Below the pieces are notes generated by a model that saw only the letters and a list, made by a program, of their open reading frames with translations, searched no databases and had not been told where the DNA came from. Of a stretch of 8,252 nt of DNA, positions 1-5,686 are shown piece by piece. The translations under genes were made by a program, and so were the position numbers. Source of the DNA: Acidobacteriota bacterium (lineage in GTDB: Bacteria > Acidobacteriota > Terriglobia > Terriglobales > Acidobacteriaceae); assembly GCA_028873155.1 (NCBI GenBank), contig JAGWML010000134.1, forward strand, positions 1 through 8,252. Reading direction: 5' to 3'. Every line of letters begins with the position of its first letter. The stretch's first letter is position 1.

Positions 1-171
1 AGTGATAGTTCGCCTCCTACAAAACTTGCTCCGACTCCACCGAGTATTTTTCGCATTGCCATTGAAGCGCAAATCTTAATCATTAGCGATCCGGCAGCAG
101 AATACACCAGGTTGCCCTCGCTCCGTCGATTGATGTGGCACCTAAAGAGATTGTTCAGTCGCGGGCAGTAA
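1..171 (+). CDS. Possible C-terminal end of an upstream gene, cut by the left edge
   Basis: The first plus frame is open from the left edge for 56 codons and ends in TAA at 169-171. The translation ends in a basic, amphipathic tail (LRRLMWHLKRLFSRGQ), a plausible protein C-terminus, preceded by a hydrophobic-acidic stretch (IAIEAQILIISDPAAEY). I do not recognise a family. The stretch is clearly lower in GC than the rest of the window, and about half of the third codon positions are G or C, unlike the confirmed genes. The opposite strand is also open here, from an ATG at 194 down to the edge, so one frame may shadow the other or both may be noncoding. The plus reading is slightly preferred because it ends with a natural-looking tail before the next gene on the same strand. 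Confidence 0.3.
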   Translation, partial: SDSSPPTKLAPTPPSIFRIAIEAQILIISDPAAEYTRLPSLRRLMWHLKRLFSRGQ

Positions 172-191
172 TGCTGAAAATCACATTCGCT

Positions 192-220
192 CATTGCTTA
201 TCCAAATGCCCACCTATACT
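192..220 (+). promoter_or_regulatory. Weak candidate promoter for the small membrane protein and miaA
   Basis: TATACT at 215-220 matches five of six bases of the sigma-70 -10 box. Seventeen bases upstream is CATTGC (192-197), and TTGCTT lies at 194-199 with a 15-base spacer. Both -35 candidates are poor. The position, about 50 bases before the ATG at 270, is suitable for an operon promoter. The low GC of the surrounding region makes a chance match likely. Confidence 0.25.
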
Positions 221-269
221 TGTGCTTGGCGCGAAGGATTCGCGTCGTAGGAATTCTCTGGTAGTTGAA

Positions 270-449
270 ATGCGCATCCGGCCTTATCTCGAACAGAAAG
301 CCGCGGAGGAGCGGCGCGCGGAGCAGCAGCGACTCTTCGCGCGCAATCAGGCGCTCGGCCTGGTGCTGCTGGCGGTGGGCGTGCTGGGCTGGTGGCTGAT
401 GCATGCCAATCTCAAATGGCTCTTTCCCCCCGGCTGGTGGCGCCTGTGA
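270..449 (+). CDS. Small single-pass membrane protein upstream of miaA
   Basis: This gene encodes 59 residues from the ATG at 270. An in-frame GTG exists further upstream at 135, but the segment between is low in GC and does not look like protein. Residues 1-26 are highly charged (Glu/Arg/Gln/Lys-rich, including EERRAEQQR) and probably form a short cytoplasmic helix. Residues 29-46 (ALGLVLLAVGVLGWWLMH region) form one hydrophobic membrane segment, and the tail is aromatic (PPGWWRL). There is no signal-peptidase site or catalytic motif. The stop codon TGA at 447-449 overlaps the GTG start of miaA as GTGA, indicating a co-transcribed and probably translationally coupled pair. The function is unknown. 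By the positive-inside rule, the basic N-terminal side suggests an inside N-terminus. No strong Shine-Dalgarno sequence is visible before the ATG. Confidence 0.6.
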   Translation: MRIRPYLEQKAAEERRAEQQRLFARNQALGLVLLAVGVLGWWLMHANLKWLFPPGWWRL

Positions 450-1429
450 GTGCTGGGCGGACGGACCCTGCGCGGACGGCGGACCGCGACTTCGGCGCAA
501 AGGAGCCTTTGGTTGTGCTGCTGCTGGGCCCGACAGGGAGCGGCAAGACGGCGCTGTCTTTGTCCCTCTCCGAGCGTTTTGGCAGTGAGATCGTGAGCTG
601 CGACTCCGTGGCCGTGTATCGCGGGATGGATCTGGGCTCTGCCAAACCGACCGCGGCGGAGCGAGCGCGGGCGCCACATCACCTCATCGACGTGGCGAAC
701 CCGGATGAGCCGTTTACCGCAGGCGCGTACAGCAGACTTGCCCGCACGGCTCTGCGGGAGATTGCGGCGCGCGGGCGCCTGCCGATTGTGACCGGCGGGA
801 CTGGACTCTACCTGCGAGCGCTGACCGAGGGCTTGTTTGCTGCGCCGGAGCGGCAGGAGAAGCTGCGCGAGCGCCTGCGCCTGTCGGCAGAGAAGCGGGG
901 CGGCGCGTGGCTGCATCGAATGCTTGCGCGCCTCGACGCCACACGCGCGCAGAGCATCCACGCGAATGACACGCCGAAGCTGATTCGCGCAATCGAAGTC
1001 TGTCTTGCAGGACGCAGACCGATGAGCGAGATGCTGGAGCGCGAAGATCTGGCGCGCGATCCGCTCACGGGCTTCCGGCTGCTGCGCATTGGGCTAGACC
1101 CGCCGCGCGCAGCGCTGTATGAGCGCATCAACCAGCGGTGCGCCGCGATGTTTGCTGCCGGACTGGTGGAGGAGACGCGTGGGCTGCTGGCACGCTACGG
1201 GCCGGTGAAGGCGCTCGACGCGCTGGGCTATCGGCAGGCGCTGGCCGTTGTGCGCGGTGAGATGAGCGAAGAGGCTGGCCTTGCCGCGGCTCAACAGGGA
1301 CATCGCAACTATGCCAAGCGGCAGATGACGTGGTTTCGGCGCGAGCCGGAGGTGCATTGGATTGAGAGTTTCGGCGATGAGACGGAAACGGCGCGCAGGG
1401 CGGTGGGCCCGGTGGAAGCTGCCCTGTGA
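446..1429 (+). CDS. miaA: tRNA (adenosine(37)-N6)-dimethylallyltransferase MiaA
   Basis: MiaA transfers a dimethylallyl group from DMAPP to N6 of adenosine 37 in tRNAs reading UNN codons, the first step to i6A/ms2i6A. With the GTG start at 446 the protein has 327 residues, close to the usual 300-320. Visible family motifs are the P-loop GPTGSGKT (28-35), DSVAVYRGMDLGSAKP (53-68), HHLID (78-82), VTGGTGLYLRALTEG (115-129), and the C-terminal NYAKRQMTWFR (288-298) that lines the tRNA and substrate channel. In-frame GTG (392) and ATG (416) codons lie upstream. The 446 GTG is preferred because it overlaps the preceding stop as GTGA and leaves only a short N-terminal extension before the P-loop strand. 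Translation probably depends on ribosomes ending the preceding small gene. The active-site residues inspected are intact. Confidence 0.93.
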   Translation: MSAGRTDPARTADRDFGAKEPLVVLLLGPTGSGKTALSLSLSERFGSEIVSCDSVAVYRGMDLGSAKPTAAERARAPHHLIDVANPDEPFTAGAYSRLARTALREIAARGRLPIVTGGTGLYLRALTEGLFAAPERQEKLRERLRLSAEKRGGAWLHRMLARLDATRAQSIHANDTPKLIRAIEVCLAGRRPMSEMLEREDLARDPLTGFRLLRIGLDPPRAALYERINQRCAAMFAAGLVEETRGLLARYGPVKALDALGYRQALAVVRGEMSEEAGLAAAQQGHRNYAKRQMTWFRREPEVHWIESFGDETETARRAVGPVEAAL

Positions 1430-1478
1430 CCGGCCGCTCTTCACTGATCGCATGTCCATTTAGACTGGTCTGTGGATT

Positions 1479-1508
1479 CGCGCGCAGGTTGGTGAGCGAA
1501 AGCGCGCG
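1479..1508. repeat. Short inverted repeat before lpd
   Basis: CGCGCGC at 1479-1485 and GCGCGCG at 1502-1508 are perfect reverse complements with a 16-base loop, giving a 7-bp all-GC stem just upstream of both possible lpd starts (1512 and 1524). In the mRNA it could shade the ribosome-binding region. The arms are low-complexity CG repeats in GC-rich DNA, so chance is a real possibility. No U-run follows, so it is not an intrinsic terminator. Confidence 0.3.
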
Positions 1509-1511
1509 GGA

Positions 1512-2948
1512 ATGGAGCTGGCCTTGGCAGAGACGATCTTCGATGTGGCGATACTCGGCGGCGGACCGGGCGGATACACGGCGGCTTTTCGCGGAGCACA
1601 ACTAGGCCTGAAGGTGGCGCTGATCGAGAAGAGCCCGAAGCTGGGCGGAACCTGCCTGCACGTGGGCTGCATCCCGACCAAGTCACTGCTGTTCAACGCC
1701 GAGTTGTGGGACCACCTGAAGCACGCGGCCGAGTACGGCATTGACGGCGTCGATGGGCGCACGCTGAATTGGGCGGCGGTGCTGGCGCGCAAGAACTCCA
1801 TCGTCAGCAAGCACACCAAGGGCCTGGAATTTCTGGTGAAGAAGAACAAGGTGACGCTGATCCAGGGGTTTGGAAGGCTGACCGGCCCCGCGCAGAACGG
1901 CGTGCACACGGTGGCCCTGAGCGAAGCGCCAGAGGGCGCGCCGGCGGAGTTGAAGGCGCGGCACCTGATTCTGGCAACGGGCTCGGAGGCGAAGACGATC
2001 TTTGGACTGAAGCCGGATGACCGCATTCTGACGAATATCGAAATTCTTTCCCTGCCGGAGCCGCCGAAGTCGCTGATTGTGATTGGCGCGGGCGCCGTGG
2101 GGATGGAGTTCAGCTCGATTTTCCGCAGCTTTGGCGCGGAGGTGACGGTCGTAGAGTTCCTGCCGCGCGTGGTGCCGGTGGAGGACGAGGACGTGTCGAA
2201 GGAGATGACGAGGCTCTTCAAAAAGCGCGGCATCGACGTAAACACCGGCGCGAAGGTGGAGAAGATTGAGAAGACCGAAGCGGGTGTGAAGGTGACCTGG
2301 ACCTCTGCCAACGGCAAGACGGTGGAGAAGGAAGCCGAGAAGGTGCTTGTGGCTGTGGGGCGCGCACCGCGCACGGAGAACGTTGGCCTCGAAAAGACGC
2401 GCGTTGCGCTCGACCGCGGCTTTGTCCCGGTGAATGAAGCGCAGGAGACGGCCGAGCCGGGCGTGTTTGCGATTGGCGACATTGTGGCCGGGCTGCCGCA
2501 ACTGGCGCATGTGGCGATGATGAGCGGCATTGTGGCCGTGTCGAAGATTGCCGGACGCACATTCAAGCCGGTACGGCGCGACCGTATTCCCGGAGCCACC
2601 TACACCGAGCCGCAAATTGGCAGCGTGGGTCTGACCGAAGCGCAGGCGAAGGAAAAAAGCTATGAAGTAAAGGTGGGCAAGTTTCCGTTCGCGGGCAACT
2701 CCAAAGCGACGATTGTGGGCAATCACGACGGCTTTGTGAAGATCGTTTCCGATGCAAAGTATGGAGAGATTCTGGGCGTGCACATCATCGGGCCGCAGGC
2801 GACGGAGCTTGTCGCGGAGGCTGTTGCGGTGATGGAGTTGGAAGGCACGGTAGACGAGCTGATGTTCATGATCCATGCGCATCCCACGCTGGCTGAAGCG
2901 ATGCTGGACGCCTACGCGGCGGTGGAGGGCATGGCGATTAACGCATAA
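1512..2948 (+). CDS. lpd: Dihydrolipoyl dehydrogenase (E3)
   Basis: This flavoenzyme reoxidises dihydrolipoamide with NAD+ as the E3 subunit of 2-oxoacid dehydrogenase complexes and the glycine cleavage system. From the ATG it has 478 residues, normal for the family. In order it shows the FAD-binding GGGPGG (16-21), the redox disulfide in GGTCLHVGCIPTKS (C48 and C53), the NAD-binding IGAGAVGMEF (191-200), the second FAD motif AIGDIVAG, and the C-terminal interface with the catalytic His-Glu pair in HAHPTLAEAM (H457, E462). All key residues are present. The start is uncertain. The ATG at 1512 has no well-spaced Shine-Dalgarno, whereas a TTG at 1524 is preceded by GGAG (1514-1517) with a six-base spacer and would give MAETIFDVAILGGG, a typical N-terminus. 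No E1 or E2 gene is adjacent, so which complex it serves is unknown. It lies 82 bases after miaA. Confidence 0.95.
   Translation: MELALAETIFDVAILGGGPGGYTAAFRGAQLGLKVALIEKSPKLGGTCLHVGCIPTKSLLFNAELWDHLKHAAEYGIDGVDGRTLNWAAVLARKNSIVSKHTKGLEFLVKKNKVTLIQGFGRLTGPAQNGVHTVALSEAPEGAPAELKARHLILATGSEAKTIFGLKPDDRILTNIEILSLPEPPKSLIVIGAGAVGMEFSSIFRSFGAEVTVVEFLPRVVPVEDEDVSKEMTRLFKKRGIDVNTGAKVEKIEKTEAGVKVTWTSANGKTVEKEAEKVLVAVGRAPRTENVGLEKTRVALDRGFVPVNEAQETAEPGVFAIGDIVAGLPQLAHVAMMSGIVAVSKIAGRTFKPVRRDRIPGATYTEPQIGSVGLTEAQAKEKSYEVKVGKFPFAGNSKATIVGNHDGFVKIVSDAKYGEILGVHIIGPQATELVAEAVAVMELEGTVDELMFMIHAHPTLAEAMLDAYAAVEGMAINA
1514..1526 (+). promoter_or_regulatory. Possible ribosome-binding site for an alternative TTG start of lpd
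   Basis: GGAG at 1514-1517 sits six bases before the in-frame TTG at 1524-1526. The site lies inside the first codons of the longer reading, so it would decide between a 478-residue and a 474-residue protein. The shorter form starts four residues later, with the residues before the FAD motif still intact. Confidence 0.35.
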
Positions 2949-2966
2949 AGCGATGCGCTTACCGGG

Positions 2967-2994
2967 GTGGAAACAGACGCGCGTTCGGTATAAT
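2967..2994 (+). promoter_or_regulatory. Sigma-70-like promoter for the transglutaminase-like gene
   Basis: A perfect TATAAT -10 box lies at 2989-2994, 40 bases after the lpd stop. The best -35 is poor: GTGGAA at 2967-2972 with a 16-base spacer (three matches to TTGACA). Transcription would begin near 3001, giving a leader of about 20 bases to the TTG start at 3024. A consensus -10 box in a GC-rich spacer directly before a gene is meaningful despite the weak -35. Confidence 0.5.
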
Positions 2995-3023
2995 CGCGCC
3001 AGCTTTTCACGAGAACGCCAACT

Positions 3024-3680
3024 TTGCCTTCAACACATCGGGGACTTTCGAGAACAAAAACGCGACCCTATCTGCGCGAGAGCTTCGGCTTCTCGCCGCA
3101 GGAGCTGCGCACCCTGCGCGCGCTGAAGACTCCGGCACGCATTCAGAAGTTCATCGATGAGCTGACGTATCAGTACGCGGACACGGCCTGGTCGCCCAGG
3201 CGCGTACTCAATGAACGCAAAGGCCACTGCATGGAGGGCGCGCTGCTGGCCGCTGCCGCGCTGCGCGTGAACGGACATCCGCCGCTGCTGATGGACCTGG
3301 AGGCGGTGCGCGATGACGACCATGTGATTGCGCTCTACCGCGAGCGCGGACTGTGGGGCGGAATTGCCAAGTCAAATTTTGCGGGGCTGCGCTTTCGCGC
3401 GCCGGTGTATCGCACGCTGCGCGAGCTGGCATTGAGCTACTTCGAGCACTACTACAACCTGCGCGGCGAGCGCACACTTCGCGCTTACTCACGGGGGGTG
3501 CATCTGTCGCGGCTGGACAGCCAGCACTGGATGACGGCGGAAGAAGACGTCTGGTGCGTTCCGGAGGCGCTGATTGCGGCAAAACACTATGCGCTTGTCC
3601 CTCACGCGGTGGCTCGTGCGCTGCCGCGAGTCGATCGCAGAAGCTTTGGGGCGGGGAAGCATGGATGGGTGAAGCACTAG
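3024..3680 (+). CDS. Transglutaminase-like cysteine protein of unknown function
   Basis: This is a 218-residue protein with no signal peptide or membrane segment. The central segment ERKGHCMEGALLAAAALR (64-81) places C69 at a helix start after a loop, as in transglutaminase-like and arylamine N-acetyltransferase-like folds. H100 in DDDHVIALY follows at a suitable distance on a strand, and N118 or a nearby polar residue in AKSNF could complete the triad. Family membership is inferred from this Cys-His pattern; the substrate is unknown and it could be a peptidase, amidase or acyltransferase. The start is taken as TTG at 3024: an in-frame stop (TAA at 2991-2993) lies upstream, the next in-frame ATG is codon 70, after conserved-looking sequence, and the candidate promoter is only about 30 bases away. 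The Shine-Dalgarno is weak (GAGA at 3011-3014). It is probably transcribed separately from lpd. Confidence 0.75.
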   Translation: MPSTHRGLSRTKTRPYLRESFGFSPQELRTLRALKTPARIQKFIDELTYQYADTAWSPRRVLNERKGHCMEGALLAAAALRVNGHPPLLMDLEAVRDDDHVIALYRERGLWGGIAKSNFAGLRFRAPVYRTLRELALSYFEHYYNLRGERTLRAYSRGVHLSRLDSQHWMTAEEDVWCVPEALIAAKHYALVPHAVARALPRVDRRSFGAGKHGWVKH

Positions 3681-3682
3681 GC

Positions 3683-3874
3683 TCAGGGCCACTGGCCGCG
3701 CCACTCCATTTTCTGCACAAATGTGCCGAACGATTGGCTGTTCATGCCGTCAAATACACCAGCAACAAAGTCTTGCCAATCTGCTTGGCCATCGTTGACT
3801 CTGAAATTTTGGCAGGCCAAGTACCATTGGACGGTATAGGCTGGGCATCTGGCATTCGCCTGAATGTGGTGCAG
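3683..3874 (-). pseudogene. Possible C-terminal gene remnant on the minus strand
   Basis: On the minus strand a frame is open from 3874 to a TGA at 3685-3683, about 63 codons, bounded upstream by an in-frame TGA at 3877-3875. The translation looks like protein: rich in Trp, Phe, Gln and Asn, with segments such as VQWYLACQNFRVNDG and QSFGTFVQKMEWRGQWP ending at the stop. By hand count GC is about 56, 43 and 62 percent at codon positions 1, 2 and 3, a coding-like pattern although weaker than in neighbouring genes. There is no credible start codon near the upstream end; only internal TTG and ATG codons exist. It may be the tail of a gene whose front was lost when the polyketide operon arrived, or a chance open frame. 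I do not recognise the family. Confidence 0.3.
3734..3820. promoter_or_regulatory. Cluster of TTGGC/GCCAA half-sites upstream of the polyketide operon
   Basis: Five copies of TTGGC or its complement occur in 87 bases: TTGGC at 3734-3738, GCCAA at 3775-3779, TTGGC at 3785-3789, TTGGC at 3809-3813 and GCCAA at 3816-3820. Two pairs form perfect palindromes: GCCAA-N5-TTGGC at 3775-3789 and TTGGC-AG-GCCAA at 3809-3820. In random sequence about half a copy would be expected in the whole 238-base spacer. They lie 100-185 bases before the synthase start, where operator sites would be expected. No regulator gene is in the window. A clear sigma-70 promoter with normal spacing was not found: TTGACT at 3795-3800, TTGGCA at 3809-3814 and TATAGG at 3835-3840 do not pair at 16-18 bases. 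Confidence 0.4.
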
Positions 3875-3907
3875 TCACGGATGCGCTGATTGATACACAA
3901 CTTCCCC

Positions 3908-3912
3908 GGAGG
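3908..3912 (+). promoter_or_regulatory. Strong ribosome-binding site of the type III PKS
   Basis: GGAGG ends six bases before the ATG at 3919. It is the clearest Shine-Dalgarno in the window and fixes the start of the first gene of the polyketide operon. Confidence 0.8.
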
Positions 3913-3918
3913 TTCCAG

Positions 3919-4980
3919 ATGGCAGGTGTCTATCTGCGGCGTATCGGAACCGCGGTTCCGGAACATGATATCCACGACAAGTTCATCGCGTTCGCCACGG
4001 AGATGCTTGAAGACCGGCGCGCGCGTTCGATCTTCCAGAGGATTGCGGCGAAATCCGAAATTCACCACCGCTACTCATGCCTGACGGACGAGCCTGCGCG
4101 GAGCGATGCGGCGATGGATGCCTTCTCGTTTTACGCGGGCGGGCAGTTTCCTTCAACAGCGCAGAGGATGAAGGTCTTCGAGCAATCGGCGCCTGTGCTG
4201 CTGCGCAAGGCGCTGGACAAGCTGGCGCTGAGCGCGCAGGAACGGGGAAGCATTCGCCATGTGATTGTGACCTGCTGCACGGGCTTTTATGCGCCGGGAA
4301 TGGACTTTGACATCATCGACTATCTGGGCCTGTCCGCGTCGACCGAACGAACGATGATGGGATTCATGGGCTGCTATGCGGCCATGAATGCGCTGAAGAT
4401 GGCGCGCCATGTGGTGCGTTCAGAGCCGGATGCGCATGTGCTTGTGGTGAATCTGGAGCTGTGTACGCTGCACTTTCAGCCGACGCAGGAGCTGAGCGAG
4501 GTCATTTCGTTTTCGCTCTTCGCCGATGGATGCTCGGCGAGCCTGGTGACGAGCGATCCGGGCGGGCTTGAGCTGGAGAGCTTTCACGCGATGCAGATTG
4601 AAGAGTCGCGAGATCTGATTACGTGGCGCGTGGGGGATCTTGGCTTTGATATGTTTCTCTCGACCCATGTGCCTGCACGAATTGCCAAAGCGATGCGCGA
4701 GCATGGTGACGCGGTGGCGGACGGCAGGGACGTGAAGCTGTGGGCCATTCATCCGGGCGGACGGTCAATTTTGGACGCCGTCGAGGATGGCCTGGGTCTT
4801 GCGACCGATGCACTGCGCCCGTCGCGCGAGGTGCTGGCTTCGTTCGGCAACATGTCGTCGGCAACCGTGATGTTTGTGCTGGAAAGGATGATGCGCGAGG
4901 CACGCACGGGCGAGGCCGGTTGCGCCATATCATTTGGACCGGGACTGACTGCGGAGATTATGCGATTCCATGTGGCCTGA
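3919..4980 (+). CDS. Type III polyketide synthase (chalcone synthase-like)
   Basis: This homodimeric ketosynthase condenses an acyl-CoA starter with malonyl-CoA units and cyclises the chain to a pyrone, resorcinol or related ring. It has 353 residues, the normal size. The catalytic triad is intact: C152 in MGFMGCYAAMNALKMA, H278 in WAIHPGGRSILD and N311 in SFGNMSSATVMF. Also present are the CTGFYAPGMDFDI segment (120-132) and the C-terminal SFGPGLTAE loop (338-346). F201 in SLFADG corresponds to chalcone synthase gatekeeper F215. By manual ungapped alignment the second gatekeeper region (around M245-F246) differs from chalcone synthase. This suggests a bacterial alkylpyrone or alkylresorcinol-type enzyme, but starter and ring type cannot be read from sequence. 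It leads a four-gene overlapping operon; its stop overlaps the next start by 11 bases. Confidence 0.94.
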   Translation: MAGVYLRRIGTAVPEHDIHDKFIAFATEMLEDRRARSIFQRIAAKSEIHHRYSCLTDEPARSDAAMDAFSFYAGGQFPSTAQRMKVFEQSAPVLLRKALDKLALSAQERGSIRHVIVTCCTGFYAPGMDFDIIDYLGLSASTERTMMGFMGCYAAMNALKMARHVVRSEPDAHVLVVNLELCTLHFQPTQELSEVISFSLFADGCSASLVTSDPGGLELESFHAMQIEESRDLITWRVGDLGFDMFLSTHVPARIAKAMREHGDAVADGRDVKLWAIHPGGRSILDAVEDGLGLATDALRPSREVLASFGNMSSATVMFVLERMMREARTGEAGCAISFGPGLTAEIMRFHVA

Positions 4981-5686
4981 CGCGGCGGCATTTGCACAAC
5001 GCGCTCAACTTTCTGAGTTGATGGATGAGCCGTGCAGCTATGCGGAGTTTTACGCCTGCCTTCGCGACCTGATGCAGGTAAATCGTGTGGTGCTTTCGTA
5101 TCGGCCCACCCTGCGTTGGCTGCGGCAGGTTGCGGGAGAGGTGCGGCGGCCGCTGCACATTGTCGACGTAGGCAGCGGCGCGGGCGACATGCTGCGGCGC
5201 ATCGAAGCGTGGGCGCGGCGGCAACGAGTGGATGTGTGCTTGACCGGCATCGATCTGAATCCGTATGCAGCGCAGGCAGCGCGTGAGTTCACGCCGGCCA
5301 GCAGCGCCATCCGGTGGGTGACAGGCGGGGTGTTTGATTTTGCGCCGGATGAGAGGATCGATATTGTCATCAGCTCCCTCTTTGCACATCATCTTGGGGA
5401 GCCTGAGATTGTGCGGTTTCTCGCCTGGATGGAGCGCACGGCGGCGATGGGCTGGTTCATCAACGACCTGAAGCGGGCGCGTGGATCCTACGTTGGATTT
5501 TCGATACTCTCGCGCGTGATGCGGTGGCATCCCTTCGTCCAGCACGATGGACCCGTGTCGATTCAGCGCGCTTTTACCGCAAGCGACTGGGAACGCTATG
5601 CAGCAGAAGCGCGGGTACATCGCAACGCGATCCGGATCTATGATGCGTGGCCGGGGCGGCTGTGCGTGGGGCGAGTGAAAGCATGA
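4970..5686 (+). CDS. Class I SAM-dependent methyltransferase
   Basis: This 238-residue soluble protein has a Rossmann-type SAM site: motif I VDVGSGAGDML (65-75), then the acidic strand end in LTGIDLNPYA with D95, expected to hold the ribose of SAM. The segment SSLFAHHLGEPEIVRFL and the later HDGPVSIQRAF resemble methyltransferases found beside type III polyketide synthases, here recalled and not searched. The likely role is C- or O-methylation of the polyketide ring made by the upstream synthase, as SrsB does in Streptomyces griseus. The ATG at 4970 lies inside the end of the synthase gene (11-base overlap), with GGAG at 4953-4956, 13 bases before it. The gene end overlaps the next start as ATGA. 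Confidence in the fold is high; the substrate is inferred from context. Confidence 0.88.
   Translation: MWPDAAAFAQRAQLSELMDEPCSYAEFYACLRDLMQVNRVVLSYRPTLRWLRQVAGEVRRPLHIVDVGSGAGDMLRRIEAWARRQRVDVCLTGIDLNPYAAQAAREFTPASSAIRWVTGGVFDFAPDERIDIVISSLFAHHLGEPEIVRFLAWMERTAAMGWFINDLKRARGSYVGFSILSRVMRWHPFVQHDGPVSIQRAFTASDWERYAAEARVHRNAIRIYDAWPGRLCVGRVKA

Noticed and set aside
1460..2882. Two long minus-strand frames (1460-2599 and 1683-2882) opposite lpd
   Set aside because: They are complementary shadows of a gene with complete dihydrolipoyl dehydrogenase motifs; their compositions are Ser/Pro- or His/Arg-biased and no family pattern is seen.
3687..3715. GGCC-ACT-GGCC hairpin after the transglutaminase-like gene as an intrinsic terminator
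   Set aside because: The stem is only 4 bp and the nearest T-run (ATTTTCT) is more than ten bases away, so it does not meet the usual terminator pattern.
3795..3840. TTGACT/TTGGCA with TATAGG as a promoter of the polyketide operon
   Set aside because: The boxes are individually good but spacings are about 20 bases or more; no pair has 16-18 bases, so no promoter was called.
3353..3889. A plus-strand frame of 178 codons crossing from the transglutaminase-like gene into the spacer
   Set aside because: Most of it is out of frame with a better-supported gene, and it has no recognisable domain or ribosome-binding site.
3742..4068. A minus-strand frame of 108 codons across the synthase start
   Set aside because: It overlaps the well-supported synthase start and Shine-Dalgarno and has no motif; the neighbouring minus frame at 3683-3874 looks more protein-like.
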